Source: Metabacillus sp. B2-18 (GTDB lineage Bacteria; Bacillota; Bacilli; Bacillales; Bacillaceae). Taken from it: a stretch of DNA of 64,000 bases. The position numbers and the translations under genes were made by a program. Where the stretch lies: contig NZ_CP088245.1 of NCBI RefSeq assembly GCF_021117275.1, forward strand, positions 2,517,501 through 2,581,500. Reading direction: 5' to 3'. This document shows positions 8,340 to 16,746 of the stretch, piece by piece. Positions within the stretch are counted from its first letter, which is position 1. Every line of letters starts with the position of its first letter. The notes beneath the pieces are model-generated. The model saw only the letters and a program-made list of their open reading frames with translations, had not been told where the DNA came from and did not search any database.

Positions 8340-8735
8340 ATGAAAAAAACGGTTAAAGTAGTTGCTGCCATTATAGAAAATGATCTAAACGAAATACTTT
8401 GTGCTTTAAGATCACCGGAAATGGCTATGCCTAATATGTGGGAATTCCCTGGAGGAAAAGTTGAAAAAGACGAAGACATTTATTCTGCTTTAGTGAGAGA
8501 GATTAAAGAAGAGCTAAATTGTAAGATTGAAACAGTAGAATTGTTTCATAACAATATACATGAGTATGAGACCTTTATAATAAATTTAATTGCAGTTAAA
8601 TGTAAAATAGTTGATGGAACACCAACACCTAGTGAGCATTCTACTCTCATATGGTTGAAAAGAGAAAATCTTGAGTCTTTGAAATGGGCGCCGGCTGATG
8701 TTCCGGCAGTTGAGGAACTGATGAGTGAAATCTAA
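8340..8735 (+). CDS. NUDIX hydrolase (MutT/8-oxo-dGTPase-like)
   Basis: A 131-residue NUDIX hydrolase. The complete box GGKVEKDEDIYSALVREIKEEL (residues 38-59) has the metal-binding REIKEE. The start KKTVKVVAAIIEN and CALRSPEMAMPNMWEFPGGK resemble MutT and CTP pyrophosphohydrolases that clean up oxidised or unusual nucleotides. The ATG at 8340 is chosen because GGAGG (8330-8334) lies five bases upstream; the longer TTG start would overlap that site. A truncated copy of the same gene lies at 10924-11055. Confidence 0.9.
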   Translation: MKKTVKVVAAIIENDLNEILCALRSPEMAMPNMWEFPGGKVEKDEDIYSALVREIKEELNCKIETVELFHNNIHEYETFIINLIAVKCKIVDGTPTPSEHSTLIWLKRENLESLKWAPADVPAVEELMSEI

Positions 8736-8816
8736 CTTCATTCTTAACTTTATGTATGGAATAGTCATTCTCTACTCGGAACAATACAGATCTTTAATTA
8801 ATATAAAATAATAAAT

Positions 8817-8850
8817 AAAAAACTGTTCGGTGCTGAGACACCAAACAGTT
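8817..8850 (-). terminator. Terminator hairpin, third copy of the toxin-type hairpin
   Basis: Read leftwards, AACTGTTTGGTG / CACCGAACAGTT is a 12-pair stem followed by a T run, just behind the 53-aa coiled-coil gene. The arms are almost the same as in the toxin terminator at 4534-4569. Confidence 0.8.
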
Positions 8851-8864
8851 TTACAAATTAACCT

Positions 8865-9026
8865 CTAAGCTCTTTCATTAAGTTCAGTATCATGTCTGCC
8901 AGTTTTTGAGATTAAATAGTCAATGTCAACTTTCATACCCTTCATCTCATCAGAAACATCTTGTTTTAAATCTGTCATATCTACTCTTATGTCTTTAATC
9001 TCTGAAAGAATTTGCACTTCTTCCAT
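8865..9026 (-). CDS. Small coiled-coil protein (53 aa)
   Basis: The reading frame from ATG at 9026 to TAG gives MEEVQILSEIKDIRVDMTDL followed by KQDVSDEMKGMKVDIDYLIS and 13 more residues. Heptad spacing of I, V, M and L predicts a coiled coil. IKDIRVDMTDLKQDV resembles the repeat MKLEMTELKTEV of the protein at 7775-8076, so the two are paralogues. GGAG lies about ten bases upstream. It ends at a terminator shared with the toxin modules. It is too short to assign a function. Confidence 0.55.
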   Translation of the reverse strand: MEEVQILSEIKDIRVDMTDLKQDVSDEMKGMKVDIDYLISKTGRHDTELNERA

Positions 9027-9190
9027 TAAAATCAACTCCATCAGTATTTATTCTATCATATCAAACTGATTGTAGTTATCCTGTTAATATTTGGTAATTC
9101 ATAAGCCGATTTTAAGTAAATCGATCGTTCAACATGCAACTAAAAATCTCAGGTGGGCTCATAATTACATCAAACACCACAATCACAGAC

Positions 9191-9961
9191 CTATATTCCG
9201 CCATATCGTCTTTTTCTTTGTCCGTATTCTTTTAAAGCATGTAAAAAGTCAGTCTCAGAGAAATCCGGCCAAAGGACATCGGTAAACCAGAACTCTGTGT
9301 AGGCTAGCTGCCAAAGAAGAAAATTACTTAGGCGCATTTCCCCTCCTGTACGAATAAGAAGATCGGGGTCTTTCATACCAGTTGTATAAAGGTATCCTGA
9401 AAACTGCTGTTCATCTAGTTCATTAAGTGACAATTTTTCATCATTTAGATCCTTGAACATCTTTTTCATCGCTTTTAGAATCTCATGTCTACTACCATAA
9501 TTGAGTGCAATATTCAGCTGAAGCCCATCATTTCCCTTGGTACGGTCAATCGCATACTGAACGGCTTCACGTGTATGTGCTGGAAGATTATCCATATCAC
9601 CGATTGCCTCAATGCGTACATTATTAGCTATAAGCTCTGGTAAATATATAGACAGAAACTCCTTTGGAAGCCTCAAAATAGAGTCTACCTCTGACTTCGG
9701 ACGTTTCCAGTTTTCCGTGGAAAAGGTATAAAGCGTTAGAACCTTAACCCTGGATTTGACTGCTATCTTGACAATTTTAACGACAGTTGATACCCCTTCT
9801 TTATGACCAGCAACTCTTGGCATACCACGATTTCTAGCCCACCGTCCGTTTCCGTCCATAATGATCGCAACATGGTCTGGTGTATGAAAATCTGATGTAT
9901 CTTCTTCTGGATTATGAAAGGGTTCTTCTAATTGTTTACTATTAAGAAAAGGAATTTTCAT
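9191..9961 (-). CDS. uppS: Undecaprenyl diphosphate synthase-like cis-prenyltransferase
   Basis: A 256-residue cis-isoprenyl transferase. HVAIIMDGNGRWARNRG (from residue 30, catalytic D36) is the pyrophosphate-binding signature, and RTGGEMRLSNFLLWQLAYTE with WPDF is the second conserved block. It condenses farnesyl diphosphate with eight isopentenyl diphosphates to the C55 lipid carrier of the cell wall. The gene is not in the usual frr-uppS-cdsA context, so it is probably a second copy. It lies 28 bases behind a DUF2975/XRE pair in the same direction. GGAGG lies ten bases upstream. Confidence 0.9.
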   Translation of the reverse strand: MKIPFLNSKQLEEPFHNPEEDTSDFHTPDHVAIIMDGNGRWARNRGMPRVAGHKEGVSTVVKIVKIAVKSRVKVLTLYTFSTENWKRPKSEVDSILRLPKEFLSIYLPELIANNVRIEAIGDMDNLPAHTREAVQYAIDRTKGNDGLQLNIALNYGSRHEILKAMKKMFKDLNDEKLSLNELDEQQFSGYLYTTGMKDPDLLIRTGGEMRLSNFLLWQLAYTEFWFTDVLWPDFSETDFLHALKEYGQRKRRYGGI

Positions 9962-9988
9962 TGAAATTTTCCGCCTCCTGTTATATTC

Positions 9989-10204
9989 CTAATTATCCTC
10001 GCCACTTTTGTATTCTAAAATATCACCAGGCTGACATTCTAATGCCTTACAAATGGCATCTAAAGTTGATAATCGAATCGCTTTTGCCTTTCCGTTTTTC
10101 AATATAGAAAGATTCGCCATTGTCATTCCTACCCTCTCCGATAGTTCCGTGACACTCATCTTTCTTTTCGCTAACATCACATCGATATTTATAATAATTG
10201 CCAT
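9989..10204 (-). CDS. YozG-like XRE-family regulator
   Basis: A regulator of 71 residues that is almost only a Cro/C1 helix-turn-helix: MSVTELSERVGMTMANLSIL is followed by LDAICKALECQPGDILEY. This is the YozG type, which is nearly always paired with a DUF2975 membrane protein, as here. The frame extends to two GTG codons at 10216, but these overlap GAGGTG, so ATG 10204 is preferred. It follows the DUF2975 gene almost without a gap. Confidence 0.85.
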   Translation of the reverse strand: MAIIINIDVMLAKRKMSVTELSERVGMTMANLSILKNGKAKAIRLSTLDAICKALECQPGDILEYKSGEDN

Positions 10205-10217
10205 TGTTTTCACCACC

Positions 10218-10718
10218 TCAGACCGTTAAATCATTTTCTGATTTTATATGAATAGCCTCTTGTAAAAGTCTTTGGAGTACGGCAGCAAAGACTGCAATAA
10301 CCATTGATGCACCAATAATGACCATACCGATTAAGATGAGGCCTGGTGCGTCGTCCCACTCGGCTATGATATAGACAAATGGTAGGTTTACCACATAAAA
10401 ACCACTTATGGCAATGGCACATTTTTTTATCTTCTTAAGAGCTATTACAGATAAATCTGAGAAAGCTTGGTTTTGATCAATATAACTCAATAGCCTTAAA
10501 GCTTGATACAACGCAAAGTAAAACGGGATCGCTGATATATACATTAAAAATAAAATACTAAATACAATATAAGCCAACTCAGAACCCATTTTTACTTGCT
10601 CAATTGCTTCAGTTGCTATCTGAGGTAATAAAAAGATACACAATGCAAGAACAGGAATCCCCCTAAAAATAACAGCCGTTTTTAAGAGGAATGTTGATCC
10701 GCGTTTCATAAAAAGCAC
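10218..10718 (-). CDS. DUF2975 membrane protein (YoaS-like)
   Basis: A 166-residue protein with four membrane helices (about 12-32, 50-72, 105-125 and 130-150), typical of DUF2975. These proteins form two-gene units with YozG-like XRE regulators; how the membrane protein acts on the regulator is not known. It is first in a row of three genes ending with the uppS paralogue, so it may control that gene. Confidence 0.8.
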   Translation of the reverse strand: MLFMKRGSTFLLKTAVIFRGIPVLALCIFLLPQIATEAIEQVKMGSELAYIVFSILFLMYISAIPFYFALYQALRLLSYIDQNQAFSDLSVIALKKIKKCAIAISGFYVVNLPFVYIIAEWDDAPGLILIGMVIIGASMVIAVFAAVLQRLLQEAIHIKSENDLTV

Positions 10719-10923
10719 CTCACTGTTTTGTTATCATTTTGAAATTTAACACACTTTTTATCGTTTTACAATAAATATTTATCAGAATGTATGTAATTTT
10801 TACTGATAAACCTTATGTAATAGCAGAAAGCATTATTTATAAAGGGTAATGCCTGGATTTAGATACAATTACTATTCAAGGGGTCTTAAAAGATGTGAAA
10901 GGGAAACTTTTATGAGGGATATC

Positions 10924-11055
10924 ATGAAAAAAGCGGTTAAAGTTGTTGCTGCAATTAGTGGAAATGACCAAAACAAAATTCTTTGTGGTTTAAGATCGCC
11001 GCAAATGGCCATGCCAAATATGTGGGTTAGGTACTACTTTCAATTATTAAAGTAG
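10924..11055 (+). pseudogene. Truncated duplicate of the NUDIX gene
   Basis: KKAVKVVAAISGNDQNKILC and GLRSPQMAMPNMW match the first 34 codons of the NUDIX gene at 8340-8735 at about 80 percent. The homology stops within the codon after NMW (near 11022), right before the NUDIX box, and an unrelated tail of 10 codons follows. It cannot be an active hydrolase. The two copies stand in direct orientation around 2.2 kb. Confidence 0.85.
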
Positions 11056-11297
11056 TAATTTGTTGGTAATTATTAATTGATTAGATTGATAATTTTTCCT
11101 CGATCAGCATTTTCCCCTTTATTTTACATATTTCTATAGAAGGCTTGTCTCGTGGTAAATGTTCTATCCATACATAATATGTGCTAATTATGTCAGTGCA
11201 AAATAGTAATCAATCAGGTTATTGGTTGGTAGATAAGAAAAGGTAAAAATATTAATCTTCACAGTCATCTCCTCTACAACTAGATCAATCTAATATC
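11056..11297. other. Gene-poor stretch with a possible gene remnant
   Basis: No gene with a start and ribosome binding site is seen. On the reverse strand about 11197-11081 a frame reads STYYVWIEHLPRDKPSIEIC then KIKGKMLIEEKLSI and stops; it looks like the C-terminus of a decayed protein but I cannot name a family. Confidence 0.3.
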
Positions 11298-11338
11298 AAA
11301 AACCCCCACAAACGTTGATTTAACAACATTCATGAGGG
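11298..11338 (-). terminator. Terminator of the frl operon
   Basis: Read leftwards, a 15-pair stem (CCCTCATGAATGTTG with CAACGTTTGTGGGGG, including G-U pairs) is followed by TTTTT, 12 bases behind the last deglycase gene. Confidence 0.85.
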
Positions 11339-11349
11339 CTTAACATAGT

Positions 11350-12363
11350 TTAAAACGGAACCTTCTTATAATACCTTCTCGTTGTAAGTGGATGATTTCG
11401 CTCTTTCTCAAGGTGGCAGCTTACTCGTTCCAGTAGAGTGGCGAGTATAATTGGAGAAAGTAGTCGTCTTAGTTCAGGAGAGATTCCTTTTAGTTCGTAG
11501 TCCTTTGTATCAAATACAGTGAGTTCCTTAGAATAATGCTCCGCAAAGCGTTGAACTCGTTCGGTAAGCGTTCGAGATTTGTCTTCTCCTTTTAAAAGGA
11601 TGATACTTGTATCTTGTTCTACTAATTCTAGTGTGCCATGGAAAAAATCAGATGCATGAACTGGTCGTGTTTTAATCCATTGCATTTCTTCTAAAATACA
11701 CATGCCATAATAATAGGCTTGACCCCAATCTACTCCGGTTCCGGAAAGTATGTGGTAAGGTGTTTCTCTATGTTTACTCGCAAAAACTTCAGCACGGTTT
11801 TCAGTAGCTTCCTTTACCTTCAATAAAGCAGCTGGTAGTTGCATCATCTCTTCAACAAATTGATGATACTCAGGTAATTCATTACGTTTATACATTAACC
11901 TGAAGGCTAGGAGATAGGATTGAATATAAAAAGATTCACAGGATGTATCGTCTTCGGCAAAATTAACAAAAGTGTAATCGGTCATTGTAGCTAACGGAGT
12001 ATTTGCATGACCAACTAAGCTAATGCTTGTTGCGCCCTTTTCCTTACAAAAGCTTGCCGCTTCAATTGTTTCTTTTGTTGTACCAGATAACGAAGGTAGA
12101 ATGACTAATGATTTTTCACTCAAATGCTTGTGATCCATATACATTAATTCTGAAGAAATTTCTGTATAAACGGGCAAAGTTGAGTTATTTTTCAGGTTAT
12201 ATTCGGCAGCGAACATTAAAATAGCTGCTCCACCTGTACCAACGAAAAAAACATTTTCAATTCCTTGCTCGACAATTTCGTCAATGGCTTGATTCATCTC
12301 ATCCTTTAACGACAGTGCACCGTTTTGTATGTTCAAAAATCTTTCTACATCAAAATTGAACAT
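11350..12363 (-). CDS. frlB: FrlB-like fructosamine-6-phosphate deglycase, copy 1 (SIS domain)
   Basis: A 337-residue protein with two SIS domains (about 25-160 and 190-325): NVFFVGTGGAAILMF, LPSLSGTTKETIEA and HASDFFHGTLELVEQ. The family (FrlB, GfrE, GfrF) cleaves 6-phosphofructoselysine or similar Amadori phosphates to glucose 6-phosphate and the free amino acid. GGAGG precedes the ATG. It is the last gene of the operon, 13 bases after a paralogue of the same length (12376-13389); the two share the same architecture and the RRYY end. Two deglycases side by side resemble gfrE/gfrF of Salmonella, which act on glucoselysine and fructoselysine phosphates. Which substrate each copy takes cannot be told. 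Confidence 0.85.
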   Translation of the reverse strand: MFNFDVERFLNIQNGALSLKDEMNQAIDEIVEQGIENVFFVGTGGAAILMFAAEYNLKNNSTLPVYTEISSELMYMDHKHLSEKSLVILPSLSGTTKETIEAASFCKEKGATSISLVGHANTPLATMTDYTFVNFAEDDTSCESFYIQSYLLAFRLMYKRNELPEYHQFVEEMMQLPAALLKVKEATENRAEVFASKHRETPYHILSGTGVDWGQAYYYGMCILEEMQWIKTRPVHASDFFHGTLELVEQDTSIILLKGEDKSRTLTERVQRFAEHYSKELTVFDTKDYELKGISPELRRLLSPIILATLLERVSCHLEKERNHPLTTRRYYKKVPF

Positions 12364-12375
12364 CCATGCTCCTCC

Positions 12376-13389
12376 TTAATAGTCCATTTTACGGTAGTAT
12401 CTTCTGATATCTAACGAATGATCTCTTTCTCGCTCAAGATATACACTAATTCGACCTGTTAGAGCCCAGTTTACATTGATTGCTACATGCTTTCGGAATT
12501 CTTCACTAATTCCTGGTAGTGCATAATCCTTCGTATCAAGAATGAAGAGTTCCTTCGTAATTTTTTCTGCAAAACGTTCGACTCTTTCAGCTAATGGCCG
12601 TGTTTCATCTTCTCCTTTAAAAATGATCATACTTGTATCTTCTTCTACCAGCTCAAGTGTGCCATGGAAAAATTCAGCCGCATGAATAGATTTTGATTTA
12701 ATCCACTGCATTTCTTCTAATATGCACATGGCATAAGAATACGTATTACCCCAAAGATTCCCTGCTCCTACTAGCATATGATATTTAGTATTTTTGTGGC
12801 GGATCGCAAATTGCTCAGCTCTTGAATCAAATTCCTCCATTGCCTGAGCCATCGCTTCTGGTAAGGCAGCCAATTCATTTGCAAACTTATCATATTGTGG
12901 AAACTCATTTTGATTGTGAATAAAACGGAATGTTACTAGCTGTAGGTGAAGAAAGAATGTGTCAAACGAATGTTTTTCATGACCAGTAGAAATGCGATAA
13001 TCTACGACTTCCCCTAGTGGTGTATCTGGTAAGGCAACTAACCCAATTGTTGTAGCTCCTTTTTCTTTACAAAACTCTGCCGCAGCTACTGTTTCCTTTG
13101 TTGTGCCTGTTACAGAAGCGAAGATACAGACAGAATCTTTTGTAAGATGACGATTATTCATAACAAGAAGCTCAGCCGCGATTTCTGCATGCACATCAAT
13201 GGTTGAATTTGATTTAAAAATATATTCATAAGGAAGCATCATCGCAATCGTACCGCCAGAGCCAATTAAAAAGATGTTTTTAAACCCTTTATTTGAGATC
13301 TCATCTACAATATTCTCAATCTCTTCTCTTTTAGAAAGTCCAACTTTACCTACTAATTCGACAAACTGTTCTTTATCAAATTTCAACAT
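12376..13389 (-). CDS. frlB: FrlB-like fructosamine-6-phosphate deglycase, copy 2 (SIS domain)
   Basis: A 337-residue paralogue of the preceding entry with the same two SIS domains: NIFLIGSGGTIAMMLPYEYI, FASVTGTTKETVAAAEFCKE and SIHAAEFFHGTLELVEEDTS, where the FHGTLELVE block probably forms part of the active site at the dimer interface. Its ATG overlaps the stop codon of the MFS gene by one base, with GGAGG inside that gene, so translation is probably coupled. Expected activity is cleavage of a phosphorylated Amadori product in the cytoplasm. The name frlB is by family; this or copy 1 may instead be the glucoselysine-type enzyme. Confidence 0.85.
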   Translation of the reverse strand: MLKFDKEQFVELVGKVGLSKREEIENIVDEISNKGFKNIFLIGSGGTIAMMLPYEYIFKSNSTIDVHAEIAAELLVMNNRHLTKDSVCIFASVTGTTKETVAAAEFCKEKGATTIGLVALPDTPLGEVVDYRISTGHEKHSFDTFFLHLQLVTFRFIHNQNEFPQYDKFANELAALPEAMAQAMEEFDSRAEQFAIRHKNTKYHMLVGAGNLWGNTYSYAMCILEEMQWIKSKSIHAAEFFHGTLELVEEDTSMIIFKGEDETRPLAERVERFAEKITKELFILDTKDYALPGISEEFRKHVAINVNWALTGRISVYLERERDHSLDIRRYYRKMDY

Positions 13390-14618
13390 TATGATTCCTC
13401 CATATCTATTTGTTTTTTAATGATATTGCCTTTTATATAATGAAGCCTTTGATATGTTACAAAACATATCAATGCAAATCCACCTATACCTACGCATGAT
13501 AAGAGAAAGACAGTTGGACCAAAGGAATCAAATACGATTCCACCAAACAAGGGGCCAATGGTACGCCCAACATTTGCTGATCCGTTCACAATACCTTGAT
13601 ACATCCCTTTTTTACCCTGCGGAGCTAAATAATCGGCAATCGCAGGAACCAATGGAAAAATGAGAATTTCTCCTATAGTCATAATCACCATCGAGATAAG
13701 AAAGATATGATAAGCACTGCTTTGTGAAAGTAGCGTGAAGGCGATCATGTAGAAAATCACACCAACAACTAATTGCCACATCCACGCAATGTTTTTACGT
13801 AACATATACCATTGAATAACCGGCTGAAGCGAGATAATGACTATGCCATTTATTGTCCAAATCAAACTATAGGATGCTAAGTTAAAGCCGATTTGAAGCA
13901 TATAACTGGATATCGTCGTTTGCCATTGATTATAGATAATCCAGCAGAACATAAATCCTAAGCACAAGAGAATTAGTGATGAAAGATTATTATGTTTATA
14001 AAATTTGATGGGCTGTTGGTATCCGGATTGCTTTTCATTAGTAGATTGGCTGTCACGATTTGGTTCATCAAGCAGAGTCAAGACAATCAAAAGAAAAATG
14101 ATATAGGTGAAAGCATTTACCCAAAAAACATAACGAAAGGCAAACCCTGCTACAATTCCCCCTAATGCGGTACCTACTGCAACACCAATATTTAAAATTA
14201 GGTAGATAAGATGAAAACTTTTACTTCCCCCTTCTTCCCAGACATTGCCTGCAAGTGCATAAATAGGGGGAAAGATCGAACCTATGCTAACTCCTAAGAA
14301 AATCATTGAGATGATATACCATGGCCACGATAAACCTATCGAAATAAACAGTAGTAGAATGACGGAAGATATCCCTCCGTAAAGAAGAGTTCTCTTGCCG
14401 CGGATACGATCATATAAATAGCCACCTAGAAAACTACCAACAATTTCAGCTGCAGAATGGAGCATTAAGACAAATCCTGCTTCAGATAATGTCCGATTCA
14501 TACCGTGTGTGATATAAATCGTGTGTAAGGGCCAAAGAAATGCCATACCTGTTGAATTAATCAACATGGCAACTAATAAAACCTTCAGATTTCTTGGATA
14601 AGACCTCCAAAATGCCAT
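13389..14618 (-). CDS. MFS transporter in the frl operon
   Basis: A 409-residue major facilitator with about 12 hydrophobic helices; GGYLYDRIRGKRTLLYGG is the conserved loop between helices 2 and 3 (GxxxDRxxxR). It is not part of the B. subtilis frl operon. By position it may import fructosamines or export an amino acid freed by the deglycases; the sequence alone looks like a drug/metabolite exporter (YttB-like). It lies between the FrlC remnant and the two deglycase genes. Confidence 0.85.
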   Translation of the reverse strand: MAFWRSYPRNLKVLLVAMLINSTGMAFLWPLHTIYITHGMNRTLSEAGFVLMLHSAAEIVGSFLGGYLYDRIRGKRTLLYGGISSVILLLFISIGLSWPWYIISMIFLGVSIGSIFPPIYALAGNVWEEGGSKSFHLIYLILNIGVAVGTALGGIVAGFAFRYVFWVNAFTYIIFLLIVLTLLDEPNRDSQSTNEKQSGYQQPIKFYKHNNLSSLILLCLGFMFCWIIYNQWQTTISSYMLQIGFNLASYSLIWTINGIVIISLQPVIQWYMLRKNIAWMWQLVVGVIFYMIAFTLLSQSSAYHIFLISMVIMTIGEILIFPLVPAIADYLAPQGKKGMYQGIVNGSANVGRTIGPLFGGIVFDSFGPTVFLLSCVGIGGFALICFVTYQRLHYIKGNIIKKQIDMEES

Positions 14619-14652
14619 AAAATGAACCCTCTTTTTTAGGTAGCAGGCTAGC

Positions 14653-14841
14653 CTATTTAAGGTATGGATCTAGTAAATTCTCAATGGCAGTATTTGCGTA
14701 CTGTAAACAATGTGGTGCAGCTCCCAAAAGCTCAATTTTTTGAAACTGGTATTTTTCCATTGCATCTAAAAAATACTCAAACGGATAGTGTAAATAGTGA
14801 AAGTTCATCCCGGTAATTTGCGATCTTTTGATTTTCGTCAT
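14653..14841 (-). pseudogene. frlC: FrlC-like sugar isomerase/epimerase, N-terminal remnant
   Basis: GGAGGG lies five bases before ATG 14841, and the frame gives about 62 residues: GMNFHYLHYPFEYFLDAMEK, then FQKIELLGAAPHC. This is the first beta-alpha units of the TIM-barrel sugar phosphate isomerase/epimerase family, to which fructoselysine 3-epimerase FrlC belongs; a full protein has about 275 residues. The remaining three quarters are absent, so it was lost by deletion. Start signals are intact, and it is the first gene behind the second FrlR operator. Confidence 0.7.
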
Positions 14842-14887
14842 AACATCCCTCCTTCTAATGCACATAGTTTAGAGTATTAACCCCCAA

Positions 14888-14905
14888 TTTGGTATATACC
14901 ATTTG
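14888..14905. promoter_or_regulatory. FrlR operator 2
   Basis: TTTGGTATATACCATTTG contains the same TGGTATATACCA core (14890-14901) as the operators at 18999-19026 and 19872-19887. It lies about 50 bases before the FrlC remnant and so probably controls an internal promoter for the MFS and deglycase genes. Confidence 0.75.
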
Positions 14906-14968
14906 ATGTGATACTTTTTCAGCTATTTTCTAACAAATAGAAGAGGAGTAATAAATACTCCCTTTCTA

Positions 14969-15796
14969 TCATCCCTTGACCCCACCTGCTGAAATACCTC
15001 TTACAAATTGCTTTTGAAACAAAATATAAGCAATAATCATTGGCAACGCAGATATTGCCAAGCCAGCTAACTGTATACCAAAGTTTGTATTTAATTGACT
15101 TCGCAAATTCATCAATCCTACAGGAATTGTACGAAGACTTGAATCCTCGATAAAAACAAGTGCAAACATAAATTCATTCCAGACGAACATCCCTGTTAAA
15201 AGAGCAGCTGATGCGATGATGGGCTTCCCCATTGGAAGAATAATATGCCAGAATACCTTCCAGCTATTGCAGCCATCAATGATCGCTGATTCCTCCAACT
15301 CATTTGGGATTGAGAGGAAATAGGACCTCATGAGAAAAATCGCAAATGGTAGCTGAAACGCTACATATGGGAGAATTAATGCTCCATACGTATTATATAG
15401 ACCAATTGCTTGGAGTAACTTATAAAGTGGTAGTAAGCTTACCTGTGGAGCAAGCATTAATCCACTAAGAATCATAACAAGTAAAATGTTTTGGCCTTTA
15501 AAATGAAAACGGCTTAATCCATAAGCAGCCATCGCTCCCAAAAGTAAGATGATAAGAACTGATACAACTGTCACAAAAACACTATTAAAGAAAAAATCCC
15601 CTACCCCTGCATCCCAAGCAGCTTTGTAGTTTCCCCAAAGCCATTCCTCTGGAAGTGACCATGTATTTAAAAAGAAATCTCTATTTGATTTTAGACCACT
15701 TAAGCAAAGCCAGATAAGGGGAAAGATAATAACTAATGAGAAAATCCCAAACCATACGATAACAGCTAGTTGAAAGATTCGATTTTTAATTGTCAT
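14969..15796 (-). CDS. frlM: FrlM-like ABC sugar permease (MalG type)
   Basis: A 275-residue inner-membrane permease of the MalG family with six helices and the EAA loop ELEESAIIDGCNSWKVFWHI ILP (about residues 182-205) that docks the ATPase. Together with FrlN and FrlO it makes the importer for fructosamines. The operon lacks its own ATPase, as in B. subtilis where the shared MsmX ATPase serves FrlONM. It starts eight bases behind frlN. The following 100 bases hold FrlR operator 2. Confidence 0.88.
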   Translation of the reverse strand: MTIKNRIFQLAVIVWFGIFSLVIIFPLIWLCLSGLKSNRDFFLNTWSLPEEWLWGNYKAAWDAGVGDFFFNSVFVTVVSVLIILLLGAMAAYGLSRFHFKGQNILLVMILSGLMLAPQVSLLPLYKLLQAIGLYNTYGALILPYVAFQLPFAIFLMRSYFLSIPNELEESAIIDGCNSWKVFWHIILPMGKPIIASAALLTGMFVWNEFMFALVFIEDSSLRTIPVGLMNLRSQLNTNFGIQLAGLAISALPMIIAYILFQKQFVRGISAGGVKG

Positions 15797-15804
15797 TATT
15801 GTTA

Positions 15805-16692
15805 TTACACCTCCTTGCCTGTTTTCCCAAGTTTCATTTGTATCAGTGATAAGGTTAACGTAATAACAAATATAACTGTACCAATCGTAGAGGCATAACC
15901 CATCTCGTCATTTCGAAAAGCCGATCTGTAAAGCATTGTTCCTAGCACCTCAGTTGAACGCCCTGGTCCACCGGAGGTCATAACATATACTTCATCAAAC
16001 ACCTTAAATGCTCCAATGACGGTAATCACACTACCAACAAGGATCATTTCTTTTATTTGAGGCAAGGTGATGTGAAAGAATGATTTCATTCTCGAGGCCC
16101 CATCGATCATCGCTGCTTCATAATACTCATCTGGAATTTTTTGCATCGCAATTAAGAAAAGCATGGTGATATAACCGATATATTGCCATTGAGAAACAGC
16201 AACAACTGCATAGATGGCGGTTTTACTATCTCCTAACCATGAGTGAGTCCATTCTGAAAGACCAATTGCCTCTAGTGTTCCATTTACAAGCCCAACCTCT
16301 GGATTGTAGATAAGCTGCCATAGCAATCCTACTACTGCTATCGAGATAACAGAAGGGATAAAAAAGACGGTTCGGAAAAATGGTTGAAATCTACGAATTA
16401 ACTTGTCTTCTAAAATAGCGGCAATGATAACCCCTAAGCCTACTTGAAAAATGAGAGATATAATCGCATATAGAGCATTATTTTTTAAAGCCGTATAAAA
16501 CACAGGATCTTTAAAAAGTCTGATATAGTAATCAAAACCAACAAAAATCTTTTCTGTACCAAATGAATTCCATCGAAAAAAGCTATTGTATAGATTCAAA
16601 ACAATCGGTAAAAACACCATACATACGACGATCAGCAAGGCAGGTAAAATGTATAATAACGCTGTTCGACTACTTCGATAATTTTTCATCAC
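15805..16692 (-). CDS. frlN: FrlN-like ABC sugar permease (MalF type)
   Basis: A 295-residue permease with six membrane helices and the EAA loop EYYEAAMIDGASRMKSFFHI (about residues 190-210) followed by TLPQIK. It is the MalF-type half of the importer formed with FrlM and the lipoprotein FrlO. Gene order frlD-frlO-frlN-frlM with short gaps supports one transcript. Confidence 0.88.
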   Translation of the reverse strand: MMKNYRSSRTALLYILPALLIVVCMVFLPIVLNLYNSFFRWNSFGTEKIFVGFDYYIRLFKDPVFYTALKNNALYAIISLIFQVGLGVIIAAILEDKLIRRFQPFFRTVFFIPSVISIAVVGLLWQLIYNPEVGLVNGTLEAIGLSEWTHSWLGDSKTAIYAVVAVSQWQYIGYITMLFLIAMQKIPDEYYEAAMIDGASRMKSFFHITLPQIKEMILVGSVITVIGAFKVFDEVYVMTSGGPGRSTEVLGTMLYRSAFRNDEMGYASTIGTVIFVITLTLSLIQMKLGKTGKEV

Positions 16693-16746
16693 GTCCCCTC
16701 CAGGAGGGGGTAAACAGTAGGTGATACTGCCTACCCTTTTTAGCTT

